Assembly: GCF_963667405.1 (NCBI RefSeq)
Contig: NZ_OY763408.1
Location: 1,945,757 to 2,009,756 of the forward strand
Direction of reading: 5' to 3'
Source of the DNA: an uncultured Sphaerochaeta sp.
GTDB taxonomy: Bacteria; Spirochaetota; Spirochaetia; Sphaerochaetales; Sphaerochaetaceae
DNA: 64,000 bases
The notes below the pieces were generated by a model that was given only the letters and a program-made list of their open reading frames with translations, was not told the origin of the DNA and did not search any database. The position numbers were made by a program, and so were the translations under genes. Each line of letters begins with the position of its first letter. The first letter of the stretch is position 1. Positions 53,635-61,934 of the stretch are shown piece after piece.

Positions 53635-56265
53635 CTAAAATGGGTACCAAAACATTACTTTCAAACCAAACCTACAGAAGAGGCTGAAAACAAGCAGCAG
53701 AATGCCCAGCCCCAGTATCACAAAGTCGGCAACCCTCAGCTTGCGTTGCAGATACCAGGAGCGCTTCTCATTTCTTCCAAATCCACGCAATACCATTGCG
53801 TTGGTGATGACATCAATGCGGTCGAGGCTGGAGAGTACCAAGGGCGAGAGGACCCTCCCGATGGAACGAATCCGCTTGCCCAGCGTAGAAGCAGAACTCA
53901 GGTCCACGCCTCGGGCCATCTGGGCATGCAGGATATGCACATAGTTCTTGGTCACCTCAGGCAGGTAACGCAAGGCAAGGGCGACTGCATAGGAGATACG
54001 GTACGAAAGGCCGAGCCGATTGAGGGAAGAAGCAAATTGGGATGGATGGGTCACACTGACAAAAAGCAGGGCCATCGGGAAGATCGAGAAGTATTTGAGA
54101 CAGACCACCACCAGGTAGAAAAGCGTCTCGGCACTCAGTGCATAGTGCATATGCTCATCTCCCAGGAGAATCGTCCTTGAGCCCAGATAGCGGGTTCCTT
54201 GGTCGGGACTGAAGAGAAAGATGAAGAGGGCATTGAGAGCTATGACCGTACCCATTCCCATGATGTAGGGGCGAAACTTACGCATCGGTATCTTTGCCTG
54301 GGTGAGCAATACCAGGGAAACACCAGTACCGAACAGCAAGAACCGGATATCGAAGGTGGTCAGGCTGAAGAGAATCCAGATGAGGAAGATTCCCATCTTG
54401 GTCACCCCATTGAAACGGTGAAGCAGGGAACCGGTTTCCTCATAGGTGAGCGCAAAACCAAACTTGCGCCCCTCTTTCTCAACCTTCTTGTGCTTCCTTC
54501 GCTTTCCGACCTCACCCAGGGCTTGGTCACGCTCAGGAAGGCTTGCCACAGGTTTTACCTCACCTCTTGATTGTTGCTCCGCCTGGACGAATGCTTCGAT
54601 GAAATTGGGAATGTCTGGAACGGCACACCGCTTTGCAAGCGTATAGAGGCTGGTCTCCTTGAGGTTGGCCTGCTTGAGCAACGCTTCGTCGCTGAATACC
54701 TCGCTGGTTTTGGTGTCGGCGATGAGCCGCCCCTGATGAAGCACCAGGGAGCGTTGGGTGTACTCCAAGGCAAGGTGCATGTCATGGGTGATGAACAGGA
54801 TGGTGAGTCCAAGCGTACGGTTCAATTCCGAAAGGAATTCCATCAGTGCGGTGTACCGTACATAGTCTTGGCCGCTGGTAGGTTCATCAAGCATGAGGAT
54901 CTTGGGATCGGTCACCAGGATGGAAGCGATGGTGACCCGTTTCTTTTGCCCGTAACTGAGGGCGGAGATGGGCCAATGGTGGTAGCTGCGCAGGTCACAC
55001 AGGCCCAGCACATCAAGAACACGCTCCTTGATGAGCTCCTCGTCATACCCCTTCTGACGGAGAGCGAAAGCAACCTCATCAAAAACAAGGTCACAACTGA
55101 TCATATGGTTGGGGTTCTGCATGACAAAGCCGATGGCATCCGACCGTTGGCTTGCCGTATAGTCGTCCAACACCCTCCCCTCATAGGTAATGTGCCCGCT
55201 GTCCTGCCGCAGCACTCCCATCAGGATCTGGGCCAAGGTCGATTTGCCCGCCCCGTTGCTGCCCAGGATGGAGACCATCTCAGCCTCCCCGAACGAGGCG
55301 CTCACCCCGTCCAAAGCCGGCTTGAGCCCGTCATAGGAGTAGCAGATGTTCTCGAGCGAGAGAATCGTGCGTCGCTTGGCTTGCTCCTGCACCCTGAATT
55401 CCCGCTTCTGCCAAGCCTTGAGGATGTGGGAGCACTGTTTAACGCGGGCATGTTCGACACTGCTCACATCCCCAAGCCCGTCAAGATCACACCCTGCCAT
55501 ACGCAATGCGGCAAGATACAGCGGCTCGCGGATACCCAAGCTGGGCAACAACGTTGAGGAAAGCAACTTCTGGGGAGTGGTATCAGCAACAAGGCAGCCT
55601 TCCTGCATGGCCAGGATACGGTCAACCGGACGGTACAGCACATCCTCAAGGCGGTGCTCGATGATCAGGACGGTCTTGCCGGTGGTGCGCCACAACTCGT
55701 CAATGAGATTGATGGCAGTCCTTCCCGTTTCCGGGTCAAGGTTGGCAAGCGGCTCATCAAAAAGGAGCACCTGCACATCATCAACCAGCACGCCGGCAAG
55801 CGAAACCCGCTGTTTCTGGCCTCCCGAAAGATCCTGGGGGCTATGGCCGAGGAAAGCGGACATATCCACCACCCTGGCCATGTCCTGCACCAGCGATTGC
55901 ATTCTCTTCTGGTCCATACACTGGTTTTCCAAGGAAAAGGCGATGTCCTCGGCAACGGTGAGCGCCACGAACTGGGCATCGGTATCCTGCATCACCGTCC
56001 CCACTTTCTTGTTCACCTCATAGATGTCCGAGTCTGAGAGCGAAAGCGAACAGACAGAAGCAGAACCCTCCATCTTGCCTTTGAAAGCATTGGGGATGAG
56101 GGCGTTGATGCAGTATCCAAGGGTACTCTTGCCGCTGCCGGACGGTCCGACGATCAGAACTTTCTCTCCCTGTCGAATGGACAGGTTGATATGCTTGAGC
56201 GTCGGATCTTTCTGCGCCTGGTAGGTGAAGCTGAAATCCGAAAATTCGATGAGCGTATTCTGCAT
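53635..56265 (-). CDS. Single-chain ECF transporter: two ATPase domains fused to EcfT
   Basis: A protein of about 876 residues. The first ABC domain has Walker A GPSGSGKST (residue 40), LSGGQKQRV and VLLFDEPLANLD. The second has GSNGAGKST (near 335), LSYGQKKRV and ILMLDEPTSGQD. A basic linker near 590 leads into an EcfT/CbiQ-like part with about six helices and the coupling ARG of QMARGVDLSSAS. Normally these are two or three separate proteins. The start is taken as ATG 56265; a TTG at 56298 sits almost on the AAAGGAGA box. The S component is encoded just upstream. Confidence 0.92.
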   Translation of the reverse strand: MQNTLIEFSDFSFTYQAQKDPTLKHINLSIRQGEKVLIVGPSGSGKSTLGYCINALIPNAFKGKMEGSASVCSLSLSDSDIYEVNKKVGTVMQDTDAQFVALTVAEDIAFSLENQCMDQKRMQSLVQDMARVVDMSAFLGHSPQDLSGGQKQRVSLAGVLVDDVQVLLFDEPLANLDPETGRTAINLIDELWRTTGKTVLIIEHRLEDVLYRPVDRILAMQEGCLVADTTPQKLLSSTLLPSLGIREPLYLAALRMAGCDLDGLGDVSSVEHARVKQCSHILKAWQKREFRVQEQAKRRTILSLENICYSYDGLKPALDGVSASFGEAEMVSILGSNGAGKSTLAQILMGVLRQDSGHITYEGRVLDDYTASQRSDAIGFVMQNPNHMISCDLVFDEVAFALRQKGYDEELIKERVLDVLGLCDLRSYHHWPISALSYGQKKRVTIASILVTDPKILMLDEPTSGQDYVRYTALMEFLSELNRTLGLTILFITHDMHLALEYTQRSLVLHQGRLIADTKTSEVFSDEALLKQANLKETSLYTLAKRCAVPDIPNFIEAFVQAEQQSRGEVKPVASLPERDQALGEVGKRRKHKKVEKEGRKFGFALTYEETGSLLHRFNGVTKMGIFLIWILFSLTTFDIRFLLFGTGVSLVLLTQAKIPMRKFRPYIMGMGTVIALNALFIFLFSPDQGTRYLGSRTILLGDEHMHYALSAETLFYLVVVCLKYFSIFPMALLFVSVTHPSQFASSLNRLGLSYRISYAVALALRYLPEVTKNYVHILHAQMARGVDLSSASTLGKRIRSIGRVLSPLVLSSLDRIDVITNAMVLRGFGRNEKRSWYLQRKLRVADFVILGLGILLLVFSLFCRFGLKVMFWYPF

Positions 56266-56275
56266 GCATACGCCC

Positions 56276-56292
56276 GGTACCGATACGGTACC
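56276..56292 (-). promoter_or_regulatory. Hairpin between ribosome site and start codon of the ECF fusion gene
   Basis: GGTACCG and CGGTACC (three-base loop) form a perfect 7-bp stem. It lies between AAAGGAGA (56300-56307) and the ATG at 56265, and could tune translation of the fusion protein relative to the S component. Confidence 0.4.
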
Positions 56293-56304
56293 AGGCAATC
56301 TCCT

Positions 56305-56871
56305 TTATGCCTGCTCGTCCCGGCTCAGGTTCTGGCTGTTCTTGTTGCGCTTGGCAACCAGCATGAGAAGCAACGTACCGAGAATGGCAATGACGATGGT
56401 ATTGGTGAATGCGATGATGAGCTGCTGGGTGATCACCTTGTCCATGGGTTCTGCAAAGAAGATGAAATCCAGCAGTGCACTGACCATGTATCCGATGAAG
56501 TTTCCCAGGAAGGAGAGCAGAATGAACAGTCCGATGGAGGACCGGGGAAGCTCACCTTTGGAAAGACAATCCTTGCTCATCTTGCCGAACAGGCCGATGG
56601 CTACGCCGACAATCCCGCTTCCCAGCATCCAAGTGGGCCAAACGCCCCAACCGGCAAACAGGTCGGTCAACCAGTGACCGAGAAAGCCAACCAGGAATCC
56701 GACGATCGGGCCGAACACCGCTGCGAACAGGGCAAGGATGGCCATGGCCGGCTTGATGGTGGTGTTGGCGAACACCGGTATGCTGATCAGTCCCCCAATT
56801 CCATACAGTGCTGCGCCGATGGCAATGATGACAACCATGCGCACGGGCTGCATTCCTTTCTTTTGTTCCAT
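56305..56871 (-). CDS. ECF transporter S component (UPF0397 / ECF-riboflavin-type family)
   Basis: A 188-residue membrane protein with five to six helices. [20 protein letters not shown] near residue 17, [20 protein letters not shown] near residue 50 and [16 protein letters not shown] match the UPF0397 family of substrate-binding S components, often annotated as riboflavin type. The ATPase-EcfT fusion gene follows directly, and the genes before it are a SAM hydrolase and cobamide genes. True substrate is therefore open: a corrinoid, lower-ligand base, flavin or nucleoside is possible. Confidence 0.9.
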   Translation of the reverse strand: MEQKKGMQPVRMVVIIAIGAALYGIGGLISIPVFANTTIKPAMAILALFAAVFGPIVGFLVGFLGHWLTDLFAGWGVWPTWMLGSGIVGVAIGLFGKMSKDCLSKGELPRSSIGLFILLSFLGNFIGYMVSALLDFIFFAEPMDKVITQQLIIAFTNTIVIAILGTLLLMLVAKRNKNSQNLSRDEQA

Positions 56872-56901
56872 ATTTCACTCCTCCTTGTGGACAATGTCAC
56901 C

Positions 56902-57786
56902 TCATGATACCACTGAAAATGTAATTTTCCAGCCTTCACCAGTACCAATTCCATAGGTTGCGGCAAAACTGCCCTGATTGACTGCCACCGCCAGATTGAG
57001 AAGGCTGTTCACATAGATGAGTTGCTCCCCCTTCCCTACATCGGTGAAGCCTTTGCACAGGGGAAGGTGGTAGCCGTACACGATCCTTCCATCCTTGGTG
57101 ATGGTGACTTCAAGCTCATCGCCGTAGTCAACGCCCAGTTCCTCCAGGAAGTCTGCACTGATATTTGTCCATAAGGACCCATAGCGGGCATCAAGGATAT
57201 CGACCGAACCGACAAGCGTGTGGCCCTCCCTACGGGCTCGCTCTATGCGCAGTTTCACAATCTTGGTGATCGGCTCCCCGATGGTTTCGAACTGCACTTC
57301 CCCTGCTGCAAGCCGGGCCCCGTTGTACGCATATACGTCACGCCCGAAAAAGGTGTGGCTCTTTTGGCTGCCGGCAAGCCGGTTGTCATCGACATTCATC
57401 GTGCGTACTTCCAACAGGCCGACGCGATCGGCAATATGGGTGAGGGTACCGTTGTCAGGGGTGACAATAAGATGCCCACTTTCAGTGAGCGCTACAATGC
57501 TCTTGCGGTCCGAGCCCACCCCGGGATCGACAACACAGACAAAGACTGTCCCTGCTGCCCAGTACGGTAGGGCTTGGGCCAGACGGTAGGAAGCTTCCCA
57601 GATATTGAATTGGGGTATGTCGTGGGTAAGATCATCCAAGTAGAGGGTATTGGAAACTTGGTTCGCCACCCCGTGCATTGCACTCACTGCACCGTCGGAG
57701 GTTCCGAAATCACTGAGAAAGACCACTGTCTTGCGGTCTGTCCACACATGATGGTCGAGCAGCTCACGTCTACGTTTGTTTTTCAT
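56902..57786 (-). CDS. SAM hydrolase (S-adenosylmethionine hydroxide adenosyltransferase, DUF62)
   Basis: A 294-residue enzyme of the fluorinase/chlorinase-like superfamily. VFLSDFGTSDG near residue 22, VVDPGVGSDRKSI near 85, TPDNGTLTHI near 108 and HTFFGRDVYAYNGARLA near 143 are family marks. Most members hydrolyse SAM to adenosine plus methionine and do not halogenate. AGGAGAAAG precedes the ATG. It overlaps the small membrane protein gene by 17 bases and precedes the S component by 30. A link between SAM-derived adenosine and the transporter is inference. Confidence 0.92.
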   Translation of the reverse strand: MKNKRRRELLDHHVWTDRKTVVFLSDFGTSDGAVSAMHGVANQVSNTLYLDDLTHDIPQFNIWEASYRLAQALPYWAAGTVFVCVVDPGVGSDRKSIVALTESGHLIVTPDNGTLTHIADRVGLLEVRTMNVDDNRLAGSQKSHTFFGRDVYAYNGARLAAGEVQFETIGEPITKIVKLRIERARREGHTLVGSVDILDARYGSLWTNISADFLEELGVDYGDELEVTITKDGRIVYGYHLPLCKGFTDVGKGEQLIYVNSLLNLAVAVNQGSFAATYGIGTGEGWKITFSVVS

Positions 57787-57985
57787 GCCCTTTCTCCTGT
57801 TGCTTGATGGCCCGGTCGAATCTCACCGAAAACACCAGAAGGACGACCGAAAGGCCAGCTACGAGCAATCCTACCATGAGCTTGATGAGAAAGGAACCCT
57901 GCCATACAAACCCGAGCAGGAGGAAGCCTGCAACCAGACTGAGAATAAGCAGACTCATCAGTACCGTCAGGGATGGACCTTTCAT
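57770..57985 (-). CDS. Small two-helix membrane protein
   Basis: A 71-residue protein with two hydrophobic segments (about residues 7-30 and 34-52) and a charged tail. I do not recognise it. It overlaps the HAD gene by four bases and the SAM hydrolase by 17, so it is real by context. It could be an accessory subunit of the ECF transporter or an anchor for CobS; neither is shown. Confidence 0.72.
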   Translation of the reverse strand: MKGPSLTVLMSLLILSLVAGFLLLGFVWQGSFLIKLMVGLLVAGLSVVLLVFSVRFDRAIKQQEKGHEKQT

Positions 57986-58587
57986 GAAGCGAGAAACTCC
58001 TTGATGATCGAGATGAACTCGTCGTACGTGGTGGCCAGCTTCAGGTCGGGCTGCTCAAGCAGGATGTTCTTCGGTGCCCGGAAGAGACAACCGCCATCGG
58101 CTTCGCGGATCATCGTCAGGTCATTGTAGGAATCCCCGGCGGCGAAGGTACGGTAATTGAGGGCTTTCAGTGCCTGGATGGCCTTCTTCTTGCCATCGTG
58201 CATGCGCATTCGGTGCCTGATGAGCATCCCGTCCGCACCGACTTCCAGGTCGTTGCACCAGATGGTGGGCCAGTTGAGCTGTCGCATCAGGGGCTTTGCA
58301 AATTCGGTGAATGTATCGCTGAGAATGACGACCTGGGTCAGGGTCCTGAGCTCATCAAGGAAGGCAAGAGCTCCGTCCATGGGACCCATGGAGGCGATGA
58401 CTTGCTGAATATCTGCCAATTTGAGCTTGTGCTGGGCAAGAATCCTGATCCGGTTTGCCATCAGCTTGTCGTAGTCAGGTTCCTCACGGGTGGTGATGCG
58501 CAGTTCCTCAATACCCGTTCTCTGTGCAACGTTGATCCAAATCTCCGGTACCAGCACCCCTTCCATATCGAGACAGACAATATCCAT
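57982..58587 (-). CDS. thrH: HAD phosphatase, ThrH-like (phosphoserine phosphatase / homoserine phosphotransferase type)
   Basis: A protein of about 201 residues, close to ThrH in length and in its start VCLDMEGVLVPEIWINVAQR. This includes the unusual D-x-E motif I, then ILSDTFTEFAKPLMRQL (motif II), the Lys of HDGKKKAIQAL, and AAGDSYNDLTMIREA (motif IV). ThrH uses phosphoserine as donor and homoserine as acceptor in vitro. Its place directly after cobS suggests another role here, perhaps in cobamide phosphate removal. GGAGG upstream fixes the start at 58587. Confidence 0.88.
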   Translation of the reverse strand: MDIVCLDMEGVLVPEIWINVAQRTGIEELRITTREEPDYDKLMANRIRILAQHKLKLADIQQVIASMGPMDGALAFLDELRTLTQVVILSDTFTEFAKPLMRQLNWPTIWCNDLEVGADGMLIRHRMRMHDGKKKAIQALKALNYRTFAAGDSYNDLTMIREADGGCLFRAPKNILLEQPDLKLATTYDEFISIIKEFLAS

Positions 58588-58630
58588 AGCCCTTCCTCCG
58601 TCTGAGCTAGTATTACCGAGGCCGGGCCAT

Positions 58631-59371
58631 TCATGCAAGGGGGAGGAGAAAACCCACCATGGCAGCACTCTCTGAAAGGACCTCGATTGCTCCCAACACA
58701 TCACCAGTCACCCCTCCAAGTCTCTTGTGGGCGATGCGCATAACTACCAAGGTTACCAGCACGGCTGAGAGAGCTGAAGCAAGGAAAGCGTACACGAACG
58801 TCATCGGGACAAGAAAAGAGAGTGCAACAAAGAGCAGGAGCAGCTGCATACCCGCTGCAAGGGCATGCCGTTTCTTCGCTGAGCGTACCAGGTTGGATGC
58901 GGTGCCTTCCCCGCTTCGGGCATAGGTCATGCATGCAGCACCAAGCACCTGCATCAGTCTTCCCAGGACGGGGACCAAAACCAAGGCAAGGCGCAGCTGC
59001 ACAAGGTGCTGGAGGGCTGCATATTGGATGAGCAGGGTGCAACACAGGGTAATGAGGGCAAAGGCTCCGCTGTGGCTGTCCTTCATGATGGCCAGAGCAC
59101 GCTCTTTCGTCCACCCTCCCCCCAATCCATCGGCGAGGTCACACAGCCCGTCAAGATGAAAACCGCGGGTCAGGTAGGCGGAGGTGGCGATCATGAGGGC
59201 GGAAAGCACCGAAGGGGGAAGAGGGAGAAAGGAAATTCCTACTGAGAACAGCCCCAGGAAAGCTCCGACAAACGGGAACCAGAAGAGCGTACGCTCCTCC
59301 CGCTCCATGGCCCGAGGGGGCAAGGGGAAGCGGGTCAGCGTCCTGAAGGCTCCCAACAGTCCACTGATCAC
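58631..59371 (-). CDS. cobS: Cobalamin synthase (adenosylcobinamide-GDP ribazoletransferase)
   Basis: A 246-residue polytopic membrane enzyme that joins GDP-cobinamide with alpha-ribazole 5'-phosphate or alpha-ribazole. FRTLTRFPLPP at the start, FHLDGLCDLADGLGGGWTKE near residue 72, the KDSHSGAFALITL segment and GGVTGDVLGAIEVLSE near the end are the family's conserved loops, with the Asp residues that bind metal. Its GTG start has GAGGTG upstream and overlaps the cobU stop (GTGA). Confidence 0.96.
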   Translation of the reverse strand: MISGLLGAFRTLTRFPLPPRAMEREERTLFWFPFVGAFLGLFSVGISFLPLPPSVLSALMIATSAYLTRGFHLDGLCDLADGLGGGWTKERALAIMKDSHSGAFALITLCCTLLIQYAALQHLVQLRLALVLVPVLGRLMQVLGAACMTYARSGEGTASNLVRSAKKRHALAAGMQLLLLFVALSFLVPMTFVYAFLASALSAVLVTLVVMRIAHKRLGGVTGDVLGAIEVLSESAAMVGFLLPLA

Positions 59372-60015
59372 AACACCTCACCCTTGAGGGCAAGCGGCAA
59401 CCCAGCCACCAGAAGGATGACATTGCGGGCTATCTGGGCAAGGTCCTGGTTCATCCAGCCCGCCAAGTCGCGAAAGCTCCTGCTCTCGGCATCGGCGGGT
59501 ATCAGGCCAAGACCGGTCTCGTTGGTTACCAAAAGAATATCACAGGGAGGATGCCTGAGCACCTCATAGAGCTCATCCATCTGGGCAAACCGCTTGGAGG
59601 GGATGCCTTCATGATGCAACAGGTTTCCCAACCAGACGGTCAGGCAGTCGACTACGCAGACTTCCACCGAGGGAGGAAGCTCCTTGATGGCTTTTGCCAG
59701 GTCAATCGGCTCCTCGATGGTGATGAAGCGGTCCCCTCGGTCCTGCTGGTGGGCGGCAATCCTGGCTTTCATTTCCTCGTCTATTGGTTCGGCGGTGGCG
59801 ATGTAGGCCCGTGACTCAGTACCTTCACAAACCGAGAGTGCATAGTCCTGGGCATAGGAGCTCTTCCCACTGCGCCCTCCGCCGATGATCAGGCTGACTT
59901 GGCTTTTCAGACGGGTGTGGATCCTGACCGATCCGGTTGTAGAAACAATGGTTCCTTTCGCAGCATGAAGCGGATATCCCTTGATCTGGTTCTTTTTCAA
60001 GTCAATGGTAGCCAT
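59368..60015 (-). CDS. cobU: Adenosylcobinamide kinase / guanylyltransferase with N-terminal extension
   Basis: A protein of about 215 residues. The CobU domain starts only near residue 40 with LIIGGGRSGKSSYAQDYAL (P-loop) and has IATAEPIDEEMKARIAAHQ, a TIEEP strand, CLTVWLGNLL and TNETGLGLIPAD. The preceding 40 residues are an extension not found in typical CobU, with GYPLHAAKG and TGSVRIHTRL. It phosphorylates and then guanylylates cobinamide, or takes cobinamide phosphate directly. GGGGAGG fixes the ATG at 60015, inside the end of cbiR. Confidence 0.93.
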   Translation of the reverse strand: MATIDLKKNQIKGYPLHAAKGTIVSTTGSVRIHTRLKSQVSLIIGGGRSGKSSYAQDYALSVCEGTESRAYIATAEPIDEEMKARIAAHQQDRGDRFITIEEPIDLAKAIKELPPSVEVCVVDCLTVWLGNLLHHEGIPSKRFAQMDELYEVLRHPPCDILLVTNETGLGLIPADAESRSFRDLAGWMNQDLAQIARNVILLVAGLPLALKGEVL

Positions 60016-60832
60016 GAGCACCTCCCCAAACATGCCCCATCATAGCATGGCTTTTCTGCAAGAGGGAGAGGCTGGCCTGCAAGTCGGGCTCAGAAAACAC
60101 CTCAACTGTCAGCACCCGACTTTTTTGGTCGAGAGAAATCTGCCTCCTGAGAGCAGAAAGAAAGGTTTCAATATCGGCAGACTTGCCTTTGTCCAAGCCC
60201 AGATGGTCCTTGCCGTCTTTCACCCCGTGCACATGGCAAACCCGTGTACGATCCAACAGGGAGGAAAGATTCTCCTCCATGGAGTAGCCCATGAGCCAGA
60301 TGTGCCCGATATCCAGTGTCACTGACAGGTCATGGCGGCGGACCAGCTCATCCACCACGGAGAAGCGGTAGCTCAACGTTTCTGCACAGAGCATTCTGCT
60401 CTCCACCCTGCTTTGGGAGAGCACCCGTGCCAGTGTCCAGTCAAGCCCATCCAACCAGCGGGAAGTATCCAATGAAGGTTCCCTTCCATAGAAATCGGGG
60501 GTGAGGTGGAGCACATACCCAAAGGGGTTGAGGGGGGAAGTGAGCTCCATGACCCGCAGCAGGGTATCCACACACTGCTCTCTGATCCGCTTGTCCTGCG
60601 AACCTGGATAGATATCCAGGGGAAAGTGCACCGTGTAGGTAAGATTATGCTCAGAGGCAAGGGAAGCAAGTTCAGCAATGGTAGAAGCATCAGGGAAGTT
60701 GCTCAGACCTTCACTCTCAAAAAGGACAAGCTCCACATCATCAACCAATGGGCCAAGATGGCGGACATTGGGAAGAATATCATCGGGCAGGATGTAGCTG
60801 GTCGTCCCCAGCCTGAGCAGTTGGTCTCTCAT
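60002..60832 (-). CDS. cbiR: Cobamide-remodelling phosphodiesterase CbiR-like (AP endonuclease 2 superfamily)
   Basis: A 276-residue TIM-barrel protein. RLGTTSYILPDDILPNVRHL at the start and metal-type ligands later (AETLSYRF, LDIGHIWLMG, CHVHGVKDGKDHLGLD, TVEVF) fit the xylose-isomerase-like AP endonuclease 2 superfamily. Within cobamide operons such a protein matches CbiR, described in Akkermansia muciniphila, which hydrolyses the phosphoribosyl bond of the nucleotide loop and so starts cobamide remodelling. It overlaps cobT and cobU by a few bases. Identity rests on fold plus context. Confidence 0.86.
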   Translation of the reverse strand: MRDQLLRLGTTSYILPDDILPNVRHLGPLVDDVELVLFESEGLSNFPDASTIAELASLASEHNLTYTVHFPLDIYPGSQDKRIREQCVDTLLRVMELTSPLNPFGYVLHLTPDFYGREPSLDTSRWLDGLDWTLARVLSQSRVESRMLCAETLSYRFSVVDELVRRHDLSVTLDIGHIWLMGYSMEENLSSLLDRTRVCHVHGVKDGKDHLGLDKGKSADIETFLSALRRQISLDQKSRVLTVEVFSEPDLQASLSLLQKSHAMMGHVWGGAHGYH

Positions 60833-61875
60833 ACCAACCCCAATTCGGAGAGTACTGCAGTACTGTCGGTCACCTTTGCAGAGGCGAAACTGGTCATATC
60901 AGGAAGGATGTGGCTTGCCAGCCTGACCAGTGGCCAGGCAACCAAGGCTCCTGTTCCCTCTCCCAACTGCATATCCAGCTCAAGGAGGGGCTTCTTGCCT
61001 CCCAGTGCATCAAGCATCAGCTGATGACCGGACATTGCCGAGCGGTGACAGCTTATCAGATAGTCTGCAAGCCCAGGTTCCATGCGTACAGCAACCAAGG
61101 CTGCACTGCTGACCACAAACCCATCAAGCAGGATGGGTAGGCCAAGTACTGCAGCTTGCCACATCCCGCCGCAGATGGCGGCACTCTCATAGCCGCCAAG
61201 GTTGCAAAGGACTGAGAAGGGGTCTCGCTGTGGGTGCAGTGCAAGTGCCTGTTCTATCACTGCAATCTTATGGGCAAGCTCCTCATCGCTGAGCCCCGAA
61301 CCTTTGCCCGTCAGCAAGGAGGGAGGCAATCCCAGAAGCGCGGCTGCCACGGCAGAGGCACTGGTGGTATTTCCCACCCCCATCTCTCCGAAGGCTATGC
61401 AGTCGCATCCATTCTCCTTCGCCCGAAGCACAGCCTTGCGCCCAGCCTCGATGGCCTTCTTGCAGGCATTTTCCTCAAGTGCGGGGCCTAGAAGAAAGTT
61501 CCTGCTGCCATAGGCTGCCTTTGCATCAACCACCCCATCAGATGGCAAGAAGGTGTGGTTCACCCCCACATCGATGACCGTGAGCTCGGCCTGGTTGAGC
61601 GACGCGAAGAGGGCGCAGGCTCCTCCCCCTTGGGCAAAGTTGACGCACTGTTGCCACGTGATTTCCTGTGCGCTGTGGGTCACCCCTTCGCTGACTACCC
61701 CATGATCGGCGGCGAAGAGCAGGAGGGTGAGGTTTTCCAAAGAGCTGGCACCCATGAGCCCGAGCTCAATGGAAAGAGACCCAAGGCGGCCCAGGCTGTT
61801 CGGGGGCATTGCCTTGCTGAGCAACTGCTTGGCCAGCGAGGCTCGATGGGATTGGTCGATGGGGTGTATATTCAT
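60829..61875 (-). CDS. cobT: Nicotinate-nucleotide:dimethylbenzimidazole phosphoribosyltransferase
   Basis: A protein of about 348 residues. Family marks are KAMPPNSLGRLGSL near residue 20, FAADHGVVSEGVTHSAQEIT near residue 55, GEMGVGNTTSASA, and the active-site LGEGTGALVAWPLV near residue 315 with the catalytic Glu. It activates a lower-ligand base to an alpha-ribotide. It is the first gene of the cob operon, and only 59 bases separate it from the divergent DMT gene, too short for a cobalamin riboswitch. The ATG at 61875 is chosen by homology. Confidence 0.96.
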   Translation of the reverse strand: MNIHPIDQSHRASLAKQLLSKAMPPNSLGRLGSLSIELGLMGASSLENLTLLLFAADHGVVSEGVTHSAQEITWQQCVNFAQGGGACALFASLNQAELTVIDVGVNHTFLPSDGVVDAKAAYGSRNFLLGPALEENACKKAIEAGRKAVLRAKENGCDCIAFGEMGVGNTTSASAVAAALLGLPPSLLTGKGSGLSDEELAHKIAVIEQALALHPQRDPFSVLCNLGGYESAAICGGMWQAAVLGLPILLDGFVVSSAALVAVRMEPGLADYLISCHRSAMSGHQLMLDALGGKKPLLELDMQLGEGTGALVAWPLVRLASHILPDMTSFASAKVTDSTAVLSELGLV

Positions 61876-61934
61876 GCGCCTATTGTAGGAAGGTTGTGCT
61901 GGCATGACAAGGCGCAAAGCGCTACAATGGCTTC

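Noticed and set aside
56305..56871. Firm assignment of the S component as a riboflavin transporter
   Set aside because: The family label is broad, and the operon context points to other ligands; I left the substrate open.
61876..61934. A cobalamin riboswitch upstream of cobT
   Set aside because: The gap to the divergent gene is only 59 bases, too short for the aptamer of about 200 bases, and no B12-box-like sequence is seen.
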